26,493 nt of DNA, from positions 1 through 26,493 of the forward strand of contig NZ_JADNAT010000034.1 in the NCBI RefSeq assembly GCF_015550425.1. The letters are read 5' to 3'. This DNA is from Clostridium sp. 1001275B_160808_H3 (GTDB lineage: Bacteria; Bacillota; Clostridia; Clostridiales; Clostridiaceae). The notes beneath the pieces were generated by a model. That model did no database searches, had not been told where the DNA came from, and saw only the letters and a list, made by a program, of their open reading frames with translations. Position 1 is the stretch's first letter, and the number at the start of each line of letters is the position of its first letter. A program made the translations under genes and the position numbers. This document shows positions 13,358-21,739 of this stretch, piece by piece.

Positions 13358-13441
13358 TGGTGCAGATGAAGGGAGTCGAACCCCCACGCCAATGGCGCTA
13401 GATCCTAAGTCTAGTGCGTCTGCCAATTCCGCCACATCTGC
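13358..13441 (-). tRNA. tRNA-Leu (anticodon TAG)
   Basis: An 84-nt class II tRNA with an encoded CCA. Acceptor arms GCAGATG / CATCTGC, anticodon loop CTTAGGA with anticodon TAG (reads CTA/CTN), a variable arm GCGCCATTGGCGT, and T-arm GGGGGTTCGACTCCC. First gene of the Leu-Gly pair. Confidence 0.96.
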
Positions 13442-13468
13442 ATACCTTATATTAATATTATATAAAAT

Positions 13469-13498
13469 ATTATATTCTAAATCAATATATACTGTAAA
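13469..13498 (-). promoter_or_regulatory. Promoter of the tRNA-Leu-Gly unit
   Basis: Minus-strand TTTACA (13493-13498) and TATAAT (13469-13474) with an 18-base spacer, weaker than the other tRNA promoter. Confidence 0.6.
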
Positions 13499-13551
13499 AT
13501 TTTGTTATTGTTATTGATTAATAATTTTTTTAATTCTTTTAATAAATTTAA

Positions 13552-13592
13552 TAATCACTAAGCCCTTAATATACAAAAGTTCTTAGTGATTA
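13552..13592 (-). terminator. Hairpin downstream of the M60 peptidase gene
   Basis: TAATCACTAAG (13552-13562) and CTTAGTGATTA (13582-13592) form an 11-bp stem. The T run after it on the minus strand is weak (TTAAATTT), so its efficiency is uncertain. It lies 60 bases past the stop codon. Confidence 0.6.
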
Positions 13593-13653
13593 CTAATTTA
13601 TATTCTTGCTTTACCGCCTTATCATTTCGCGTATTTTTTCTACTTTGTTTCTA

Positions 13654-16600
13654 TTAATATACATTAAATAGATAAAGTACTCCAACTTCATGGTTATCTT
13701 CTTGATTTTCATAAGTTATATAAATACCACAAAGCCCCACTTTTAGTTTAGACGTATCTATCGATATATTTCCATTTTCATCTATAGAGTTTTCCACATC
13801 TACTTTTTCAGTACCCACCATAATTTCTTTAGGGTTCAACAACTCCCCATTTCTAGATACTACTCTTTCTTTAAGTGTAAGTCTATTATTTTCTACAGTA
13901 GCCATTCCAGCTTCAATTATTTGCAGTCTAGCATTTATCACTCTAAGATTTTTTAATGTCTTTAAAGGTGATAAATCTCTTACTTCATTTTGCTCTATAT
14001 TAAGTTCTTCTAAATTTTTAGCATATTCTAACCCTTTTAAATTTGTAACTCTTCTGCTACTGCAATTTAGAGACCTAAGATTATACATATCTCCTAAAGT
14101 TATATCTCCGCTTAATCCAAGAGCCTTTTGAATATCTTGTTTTAAATACTTATCTTCAATTTCAATAATTTTATTTAAATCTATTCTTTCTAAATTATCA
14201 ACTGCATCTTTCAATTCAGCTAACATTGATTGAATCTCTTGATAAGTAACCCCTTTATTTTCTATCATTTCTGTTGCTTTTACTATTGCTTGGTCTAATA
14301 TACTTAAGCTTTCTTCAGTATAAATTTCTCTATCTATATCATTAGCACTTTCAACTGATTTAGAAAGTTCTGTATAATCTATAGATTCTGAGTTTGCATA
14401 ATGAAGCTTAGCATCTCCCCATGTAGCGTGATCTGAAGCAATTCCGTTACCACCATCTTTTACTACAAGTTTTAATTCTTTTGCCCCATTTATATCTACT
14501 TCCACATATTTTTGAGGAGCTCTAGAGTTCATTAATCCACTATCAAATTTCTTTTCACCATCTACATACACTTCAAAACTTATTGATCCAACACTTCCAT
14601 ACATTGCTCTATCTACCCCAACAAAAGAAGTAAAGTAATCATAGTCTTTATCACTCAAATCATATATTATTGTAGATGTAGCGTGTGTACCTATTCCTCT
14701 ATCATATGAAATAGATTGTCCCTCTTCATTGGTCAAAGTTAATATATTGTTGCTTACAGAATTATCTTTTCTAACTGTTCCCCAACCTGAATTTGCAGAT
14801 TTCCAATCATATTCTGTTAAATACTTATAGTCTTCCATGTTTACTACTGCTATATTTCTTGTTTTAACTACCTCATTGCCATCACTATCTATAACTTTAT
14901 AATTTATTGGATATTTTCCAGGCTTATTAAAGTTTACTTCACCAGTTACTTCAACATTAGAAGTTAAATCTCCATCTTCTGAATCTATTGCGCTATACTC
15001 CTGATTTAAATCTATTTCTTGACCAACTTTAGTTGATATTGATTTTGGAATAGTTAATTTTGGTTTTGCATTTGTTGTATATAGTTTAGTATCTGCCCAA
15101 GAAGCAAAATCTCCAAGACCACTACCATCAGCATCATCTGCTACTAATTTAAGCTCTGTTACTCCAGTTACATCTAGATTTACAAACTCTGCTTCACTAT
15201 CTTTCCTTATTACATCAGAGGTATAAACTTCCTCACCATCTGCAAATATCCTAAATATTATTGTAGTTCTATTATCATTATAATTTTTATCAGTACCCAC
15301 ATATGTTGAGAAGTTGCTATAATTCCCATCTAATTCATATATTATCTCAGCATTTGTTGCAGCACCTATACCTTTATTAAACTCTCTTACCTCGCCATTA
15401 ACCTTAAGCTTTATTTTATTGCTTGAATTAACTGCTGAATCTTTATTCACAGTCCTCCATCCAGATACTGCTGATTTCCACTCTAAATCGGATAAATATG
15501 TGCTTTCACTATATACCACGATATCTCTATCTTTAGTTGCTACATTACCATCACTATCTTCTACTGTATAAGTTAATGTATATTTACCTGTTTTATTTAT
15601 ATTAAAACTGTTTTTATTAACTGTAACATCACTAGTTATATCACCATCTTCTTGATCATTTGCTGTAACTCCTGAAGCTAAATCAAATTCACTATTTAAC
15701 TTAACATAAGTTATATCTTCTACATTTAGTATAGGGAACTTAGCTATTATAATATCTTCAGCTTTCTTTAACTCTTCTTCAAACAAGTTAACTGCTGGAT
15801 GGTCTTTTACCTCTTCTCTAAGAGCTTGTACCTTTTCTAAAGTATTATAACTTTCACTAACATCTGTTTTCGTGTTATCAGTAAATAAATTCTCTATCTT
15901 ATCTGATAATATATCTTCCTTATAGAAAGACATTTCTCCAATACTAGCCCAATCCTGGTTAGCTTCTATGAACTTAAATTTTACTCTTCTTGCACTTGTC
16001 TTAGCTATTTTAAATTCTACAACATCATTAACATTACCACGATATTCACCTTTACCAGCTAGTATAAAATCATCCCCTTCTTCTTTAGTAGATACATAAA
16101 CTTCAAACATTCTAGCGAACCCTTTTCCACCATTTCTTGCTGCATATGCTATTCTACTTATTTCTGTTGTTTCACCTAAGTCAAAAACAACTTCATTTTT
16201 AAATGAACTACTATTTGGCGTTCCAGTTTCCCAATGTGTATTACGATTATTATCTATTGCATAATCTATAAGACTGCTTGAGTATCTTCCTCCATTATTA
16301 GTTATTGAAGCTACTGGTATCTTAAATTGCTCGTTGTATTCACTTAAATTATCATATTGTCCATATTTTGATTTAACTATTGTGTAATCTTCATATACTG
16401 TAATATATGATTTCTTTTCTGTAGTATTGTTATCACTATCTGTTACCCTATATATAGCTTCAAATCTTCCTACTTTACCTTCTTCATATGAATTCGATAT
16501 TATTTCTATATTAGAAGTTAAATCTCCATCTTCTGCATCCACTGCACTAATACCTTCATTAAAGTCTACAGCTTCACCTATTTTATATACTTTATCACTA

Positions 16601-19600
16601 GCAGTTATAATAGGCTTAGCATTGTTTGTAGTTAATTTAGGGTTAGCTATTACTGCATGATCTGAAGTATTTCCATTTCCAGCATCAGTAACTTTTATTA
16701 CTAATTGCTCCACACCTTTAACTGGTACATTTATATATGCCATATTATCAGCATGTTTTAAAACTTCTGTAGTAGCTAGAACTTTACCATCACCTTGTAT
16801 TTCAAATTTTATACTAGAATTATTTTGTGGTGATATTCCCGCATCAACTCCTAGTAAAGCTTCAAATTTATCATAGTCTTTACCTGATAAATCATAAATT
16901 ATTGTACCATTTGCATGTATTCCAAAACCCTTTTCAAAATCTTTTACTTCCCCATTTACTCGACCTTTTATATTAGAATTTCTTCTTGGAGTTCCCCATT
17001 GAGTTTCTACAGATGACCACTCTGAATCAGATAGATACTCATAATCACTTACCACTTCAACTTCTACAATCTTTTCTACTGATATACCTTCATCACTTAC
17101 GGTATATTTAACTTGATATATTCCCTTTTGGCTAGTATCTACATTATGTTCAACTTCAATACTAGAAATTATATCATTTTCTTCATGGCTTAATACTTTT
17201 ATATAATCTAGAGGATTGAACTCTTCTCCTAACTCTAGAGTTATCTTATTTTGTTGAATATTTATGCTAGGTGAAAATGAACTTATTTCTTCTGATTTTA
17301 GTGAATTTAATTTTTTATCATATGCAACTATTTCATAAGTATAATTTTTATTTATATCTATATTCTTATCAACAAATGAAGTTCTTGTAGTATATCCAAC
17401 AACTTCACCATCTCTAAGAATTTCATATCCCATAGACGCATCTTTATTAGCAACATCTATATTATAGGTTAAACTAATCTCTTTATTTTCTTTATTTATT
17501 TTTAGAGATTGTATATCGACTTTAGCATCTTTTGAAAATCCATTTCCTTCATACCCACGTCCTATAGTATTCATATACTCTAATTTAACATTAGGTTTAG
17601 GTAAATGAGAGACCTTCTCTTTCATCTTATCAGTAGCTTTTACATATCCCCAATCTTCAAAGAATGTTGTTAAGTCTGTTTCTGTTGCTAATGACAATCC
17701 TATAACTAATCTTTCTAAATTGTTTCCTAAGCCATTCATAATACCATCAGGATTTATTCTAGCTATATTAGAAGCTTTAGCGTAAGTATCTTCCCCATAA
17801 TAATATTGTACTTGCTCAAGTATTCCTAGATATGTCCAATAACCATGATTAACTTTTTCACCTGAAAACCTCTTATATAATGAATTCCAATCAACTCTAT
17901 CAGCATCGCTATTATTAATTAGCTTTCTCATTATTACAGAATATATATTATTTGTAACTTCACTATGTTCCATAGAAGAACTATTAATACTATGTCCCCA
18001 CTCATGGAAATAAGCCCATGAATCATTCCCCGGAGCACTAAACGGCTTAACTATATCTTTAAAGAATCCTCCATCTCTTCTTGCTGAGTTTCCTCCATTA
18101 TATCCAGTATATCCCCAATCAGACCATCCATAAGGTCCCTTTGTAAATACTCTTGAAGTAAATTTTGCATTATAGAATTTAGTTGGATCTGAATTATTTT
18201 CAAAATTACCACTAATTTTTTGGAATTCCTTCCACATAATTTCCCATTCATCCATAGTATCAGAAACAGTTTTTCCTATTGGTTTCAATTCCTGAACACC
18301 TCTTAGGGCACCTGCAGCACTTGTAGATATTGTATTATTTTCAGAGACTAGCTCTGCAACATTATATACAACATTTTCAGGAACTCCATTTGAGAAATCA
18401 TCATCATTTGTACTGATTTTTTCTACATACTTTTCTAGCTCTTTCTCAAACTCTTCTGGATTTGTTTTTCCATGGTAATAAACAGGAAAAGCTGTACCAC
18501 CAACTAATCTTACTCTAGGTGCATAGGCTTGCTCATTTGGTAAAGCTCCATTTTCAATGTACACTACAGCAGGTTTCATATTACTATATGAAGGAGCAGT
18601 TATAGTATTTAACCCTGGATTTAATGAATATCTTCTAACCCATCCATTTCTATCATCTGCTATTTGGCCTAGAACTAACTTAGGCATTACTCCATTTTCA
18701 TCAGCATCAACAAACACTTGAATTGTTTCACCAGGAACTACATATCTACCAAATGTCTCTAATGAAAATGATGTCCTTGCAATTTTATATTTACTTGCTT
18801 GTGAATTTGCATCACCTCTTTGTGATGCTGTCACAATTGATTCATTATTAACATCTACATTATTTAATATATCTTTTGCTATTTCTATGTTTATTTTTAA
18901 AGCTTCTTTTAATGGATGATTATTAACTTCTTCCTCTATCTTAGCTATAGCTTCCATTGATTTGAACTCTGCTTTAAGCTCATTCATTAATCCATTAGTA
19001 AATAACTTATCAACTTTATCACTTACTACATCTTGTTTATAGAATGCTATTTCTGATAATGTAGCCCAATTTTGATCCGAATTTTTAAATTTAAATTTTA
19101 TTCTTTTAAATTCTGTTGGATTAAATTTTGCCTCAACTAATCCAGATACTTTATTATGATTTCCGGTAGCTACAAGTTGATAAGTATCTCCTTTGGATGT
19201 TGTAGAAGCATATATCTCAAATTCCTTAGCAAATCCCTTATTATCAGACTTTCTTGCTCCATAAACCACTCTATTTAATTCAACAGCTTCTTTAAATTCT
19301 ATTTCTACTTCATTTGTAAAATCATTCGTATTTGATTTATTTGTTTCCCAATATGTATCTAAATTACCGTCAACAGCATTTGTTATTACTGCACTTCCAT
19401 AATTACCTGCATTATTACGGATACTCTTTATATTTTCATTGTCCATTTTAAATAAATTTGAATATTCTTCGTTAGAATAATATTTAAATTGTTTTGTAAT
19501 TGCTTTTGTAGCTTCAATTTGATTTTCTTGTAAAAGCATTTTTGCATCTTCTAAATGCTCTTTAAAATCTTCATAAAATGGATGACTTTTAGCCTCTTCC

Positions 19601-21006
19601 TCTAACGCTTGTACTTTTTCTAATGTATTAAATTCTTCACTCACAATGCTCATTGTATCATCAGTGAATAATCTATCTATTTTTTCTGCTATTTCATCTT
19701 GAGTATATAAACCAATCTCAGCAGCACAAGCCCAATTCTCATATCCTTTTCTAAATACAAATTTAACTCTTCTAAACTCAGTAGGATTAAACCTTATTTC
19801 TATAGAATCCTGTGTTACTTTAGATGAACCACTAGATACTAGTTCAAATGTATCGCCCTTAGAAGTTCTTGATGCATAAATATCAAATTGTTCTGCAAAC
19901 CCTCTATTAGATCCACGAGGAGCAGTATATACTATTCTATTTAATTTCGTCAGTTCATTTAGCTCAATTATTACTTCGTTAGTAAAGGTTGTACTATTTT
20001 GTTTTCCAGAATGCCACTTTGTATTTACATCAGCATCAATTGCTTTATCTATTGAATTATCTGCATATTGACCACCATTTGTAGTTATTGACTTTATTTT
20101 ATTTGAAGTCACTTTATAAATGTCGTCATATATTGGAAGTGTCTCACTATTCATATCCTTAAATTTAGATACCTTAGCATCAATATAGTTGACTTCTTTA
20201 TTTTCTACAATTAACTTTGCATTTTCTATATCCTCTTTGAATTGACTATATAATGGATGATTTTTTGCTTCTTCTTCTAACTCACTTATCTTTTCTATAT
20301 TACTAAACTCTTCACTTACTTGACTCATTGTATCGTCAGTAAATAAATTCTTCATTTTATCACTTACCACATCTTCTTTATAAAACATAAATTCTGATGC
20401 TGAAGCCCAGTCTTGGTCAACTTTTTTGAACTTAAATTTTATTCTCTTAAATTCAGTTGGATTAAACTTAATCTCTACTATATCTCCAGTAGATCCTGTA
20501 TATTCACCACTACTTACTAATCTAAAATCATCTTCTTCATCAGTAAGAGATGCATATATTTCTACTTCCTTAGCAAAACCTTTACCTTTAGCTGATGATT
20601 GCCTTGCTGCATATACTATTCTGTTTAAGTTTGTTACTTCATTTAATTTAACTACTACTTCATTGGTAAAATCAGTACTATTTGGTTTCCCTGTTTCCCA
20701 ATGAGTATTGAAATCTCCATCTATAGCCTTATCAATAGTTGAATCAGCATATCTACCACCATTATTAGTTATAGATATAATATTTTGATTATCCATTTTG
20801 AATACTTCATTATAAGCCTCAATATTATTGCTATTATATAAGTTAAATTTACTTATAATAGCTTGAGCCGATCCATTAATAGATGCTCCTTCTGTTATTA
20901 AAGTTTGATTTCTTGATAACTCATTTGCTAAAACCCCTAATGCTGGAGAAGAGAAATTAGTTATCAATGCCACTGCTACTATAGCCGCTATTTTTTTCTT
21001 GTTCAT
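13654..21006 (-). CDS. Giant secreted M60 zinc metallopeptidase (ZmpB-like mucinase) with CBM32 and CBM51 modules
   Basis: A 2450-residue protein with a signal peptide (1-28, cleavage near ALGVLA-NE). Three F5/8-type C (CBM32-like) modules each followed by a helical linker lie at about 66-270, 292-495 and 515-715. The M60 domain (about 735-1130) has HEWGHSIN, giving His1001, catalytic Glu1002 and His1005, with Glu1016 of 'SEVTNN' the likely third ligand. Then come an FN3-like domain (1163-1245), Ig-like/DUF5011 units (1248-1319, 1462-1537, 1757-1832, 1982-2056), three NPCBM/CBM51 modules (1323-1459, 1837-1978, 2060-2204), a fourth CBM32-linker (1550-1755), a FIVAR-like helical unit (2210-2275) and short leucine-rich repeats (2300-2360). 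M60 enzymes such as C. perfringens ZmpB cut O-glycosylated host proteins including mucins. There is no LPxTG signal or C-terminal anchor, so it is likely secreted. AGGGGGT precedes the ATG. A c-di-GMP-I riboswitch lies in the leader. Confidence 0.92.
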   Translation of the reverse strand: MNKKKIAAIVAVALITNFSSPALGVLANELSRNQTLITEGASINGSAQAIISKFNLYNSNNIEAYNEVFKMDNQNIISITNNGGRYADSTIDKAIDGDFNTHWETGKPNSTDFTNEVVVKLNEVTNLNRIVYAARQSSAKGKGFAKEVEIYASLTDEEDDFRLVSSGEYTGSTGDIVEIKFNPTEFKRIKFKFKKVDQDWASASEFMFYKEDVVSDKMKNLFTDDTMSQVSEEFSNIEKISELEEEAKNHPLYSQFKEDIENAKLIVENKEVNYIDAKVSKFKDMNSETLPIYDDIYKVTSNKIKSITTNGGQYADNSIDKAIDADVNTKWHSGKQNSTTFTNEVIIELNELTKLNRIVYTAPRGSNRGFAEQFDIYASRTSKGDTFELVSSGSSKVTQDSIEIRFNPTEFRRVKFVFRKGYENWACAAEIGLYTQDEIAEKIDRLFTDDTMSIVSEEFNTLEKVQALEEEAKSHPFYEDFKEHLEDAKMLLQENQIEATKAITKQFKYYSNEEYSNLFKMDNENIKSIRNNAGNYGSAVITNAVDGNLDTYWETNKSNTNDFTNEVEIEFKEAVELNRVVYGARKSDNKGFAKEFEIYASTTSKGDTYQLVATGNHNKVSGLVEAKFNPTEFKRIKFKFKNSDQNWATLSEIAFYKQDVVSDKVDKLFTNGLMNELKAEFKSMEAIAKIEEEVNNHPLKEALKINIEIAKDILNNVDVNNESIVTASQRGDANSQASKYKIARTSFSLETFGRYVVPGETIQVFVDADENGVMPKLVLGQIADDRNGWVRRYSLNPGLNTITAPSYSNMKPAVVYIENGALPNEQAYAPRVRLVGGTAFPVYYHGKTNPEEFEKELEKYVEKISTNDDDFSNGVPENVVYNVAELVSENNTISTSAAGALRGVQELKPIGKTVSDTMDEWEIMWKEFQKISGNFENNSDPTKFYNAKFTSRVFTKGPYGWSDWGYTGYNGGNSARRDGGFFKDIVKPFSAPGNDSWAYFHEWGHSINSSSMEHSEVTNNIYSVIMRKLINNSDADRVDWNSLYKRFSGEKVNHGYWTYLGILEQVQYYYGEDTYAKASNIARINPDGIMNGLGNNLERLVIGLSLATETDLTTFFEDWGYVKATDKMKEKVSHLPKPNVKLEYMNTIGRGYEGNGFSKDAKVDIQSLKINKENKEISLTYNIDVANKDASMGYEILRDGEVVGYTTRTSFVDKNIDINKNYTYEIVAYDKKLNSLKSEEISSFSPSINIQQNKITLELGEEFNPLDYIKVLSHEENDIISSIEVEHNVDTSQKGIYQVKYTVSDEGISVEKIVEVEVVSDYEYLSDSEWSSVETQWGTPRRNSNIKGRVNGEVKDFEKGFGIHANGTIIYDLSGKDYDKFEALLGVDAGISPQNNSSIKFEIQGDGKVLATTEVLKHADNMAYINVPVKGVEQLVIKVTDAGNGNTSDHAVIANPKLTTNNAKPIITASDKVYKIGEAVDFNEGISAVDAEDGDLTSNIEIISNSYEEGKVGRFEAIYRVTDSDNNTTEKKSYITVYEDYTIVKSKYGQYDNLSEYNEQFKIPVASITNNGGRYSSSLIDYAIDNNRNTHWETGTPNSSSFKNEVVFDLGETTEISRIAYAARNGGKGFARMFEVYVSTKEEGDDFILAGKGEYRGNVNDVVEFKIAKTSARRVKFKFIEANQDWASIGEMSFYKEDILSDKIENLFTDNTKTDVSESYNTLEKVQALREEVKDHPAVNLFEEELKKAEDIIIAKFPILNVEDITYVKLNSEFDLASGVTANDQEDGDITSDVTVNKNSFNINKTGKYTLTYTVEDSDGNVATKDRDIVVYSESTYLSDLEWKSAVSGWRTVNKDSAVNSSNKIKLKVNGEVREFNKGIGAATNAEIIYELDGNYSNFSTYVGTDKNYNDNRTTIIFRIFADGEEVYTSDVIRKDSEAEFVNLDVTGVTELKLVADDADGSGLGDFASWADTKLYTTNAKPKLTIPKSISTKVGQEIDLNQEYSAIDSEDGDLTSNVEVTGEVNFNKPGKYPINYKVIDSDGNEVVKTRNIAVVNMEDYKYLTEYDWKSANSGWGTVRKDNSVSNNILTLTNEEGQSISYDRGIGTHATSTIIYDLSDKDYDYFTSFVGVDRAMYGSVGSISFEVYVDGEKKFDSGLMNSRAPQKYVEVDINGAKELKLVVKDGGNGIASDHATWGDAKLHYANSESIDYTELSKSVESANDIDREIYTEESLSILDQAIVKATEMIENKGVTYQEIQSMLAELKDAVDNLERIDLNKIIEIEDKYLKQDIQKALGLSGDITLGDMYNLRSLNCSSRRVTNLKGLEYAKNLEELNIEQNEVRDLSPLKTLKNLRVINARLQIIEAGMATVENNRLTLKERVVSRNGELLNPKEIMVGTEKVDVENSIDENGNISIDTSKLKVGLCGIYITYENQEDNHEVGVLYLFNVY

Positions 21007-21050
21007 AATTTACCCCCTGATTAGTTTTATTCTAGCCTTAGACGTACATT

Positions 21051-21079
21051 AAAAAAAGCTACTCTAAAAGAGCAGCTTT
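21051..21079 (-). terminator. Terminator in the c-di-GMP riboswitch leader
   Basis: On the minus strand AAAGCTGCTCT and AGAGTAGCTTT form a stem with one G-U/mismatch position around TTT, followed by Ts. CTCTTT in its 5' arm could instead pair with AAAGAG right after the aptamer, giving a possible antiterminator. Confidence 0.88.
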
Positions 21080-21165
21080 ACACATCTTAATTTTAAATAT
21101 TTATTATAATAAAATAAGTAATATTTAAAATTAAACTTTAAAACAAAAAGTATAATGTACTCTTT

Positions 21166-21236
21166 GGCAACTGGCTGACATAGTTATACACCTTAGTCCC
21201 TATAGCTTTGCGTCCTTAAATTTCTTTAAGTTTGCC
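21166..21236 (-). ncRNA. Class I c-di-GMP riboswitch (GEMM-I)
   Basis: The minus strand reads GGCAAACTTAAAG, then GGACGCAAAGCTATAGGGAC, TAAGG, an arm, and ATGTCAGCCAGTTGCC. These match the GEMM-I core (GACGCAAAGC...GGG.CTAAGG...TG.CAGCC..GTTGCC), with P1 formed by GGCAA and TTGCC. It is followed by an intrinsic terminator and then the M60 peptidase gene. About 85 bases separate aptamer and terminator, and I cannot tell from inspection whether c-di-GMP turns the gene on or off. In C. difficile a class I switch represses the secreted metalloprotease PPEP-1, a useful parallel. Confidence 0.93.
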
Positions 21237-21419
21237 TATTTAATTTTACAATTTTAAAATAAATTCAAATATTTTAAATTTATTATCACTATTTTATCAT
21301 AAAGATACATATTCCTCCATATATTTTTATAAAATTCTTACTATTTTTCTTCTTTTTTCTCATTATTTCAACCTATTATTCCCCCAGTTTAAGTAAATTA
21401 TTTTAATTATCTCTTTATA
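21237..21419. other. AT-rich intergenic region upstream of c-di-GMP leader and thrS
   Basis: No gene or clear hairpin is seen. It should hold the minus-strand promoter of the riboswitch leader, but no good -35/-10 pair is evident. A 24-codon frame on the minus strand (MRKKKKNSK...) lacks a proper RBS. Confidence 0.4.
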
Positions 21420-21448
21420 TTGACATTAACTAATTAGATAACTATAAT
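21420..21448 (+). promoter_or_regulatory. Promoter of thrS
   Basis: Consensus TTGACA (21420-21425) and TATAAT (21443-21448) with a 17-base spacer, upstream of the T-box leader. Confidence 0.9.
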
Positions 21449-21472
21449 ATTATTTATAAATATTTTAATACG

Positions 21473-21707
21473 CTGAAGAGAAGAGTAAACTAAATTTCAT
21501 TTTCAGAGAGAGATAAGCTTGGTGAAATTATCTTATTTGAATCTAGTTGAAGACCACCTCTGAGTGACTCTAATAAAGTCCGTTTAATATCACGTTACGA
21601 TATATTAAGAGGTCTTATTATAGACAATTAAGGGTGGAACCGCGGGAAGTTTAGAACTTTTACTCTCGTCCCTTCTATTTATCATAGAAGGGATGAGAGT
21701 TTTTTTA
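21473..21707 (+). ncRNA. T-box leader, tRNA-Thr responsive
   Basis: The T-box core AGGGTGGAACCGCGG lies at 21631-21645. Stem I includes AGAGAGA...GGTGAAAT and a specifier region GAAGACCACCTCTGAG, with ACC (Thr) at 21553-21555 and again at 21556-21558. The terminator has arms ACTCTC-GTCCCTTCTAT and ATAGAAGGGA-TGAGAGT (21662-21700), then seven Ts. Uncharged tRNA-Thr should stabilise the antiterminator and allow thrS transcription. Confidence 0.95.
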
Positions 21708-21739
21708 TTTTAAATTAAATTACGGAGGGATTAATAAGT

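Noticed and set aside
11441..13441. Genomic island bounded by tRNA attachment sites
   Set aside because: The shared TGGAGCGG words at 11520 and 13262 are just the similar 3' ends of two tRNA-Gly genes. No integrase or direct repeat of att length is present.
13654..13720. Sortase signal at the C-terminus of the M60 peptidase
   Set aside because: The protein ends in 'VGVLYLFNVY' with no LPxTG-like motif, hydrophobic helix or basic tail, so it is not a visible substrate of the neighbouring sortase.
21290..21370. 24-codon minus-strand frame (MRKKKKNSK...) upstream of the c-di-GMP aptamer
   Set aside because: No properly spaced RBS, very short and strongly biased by AT content.
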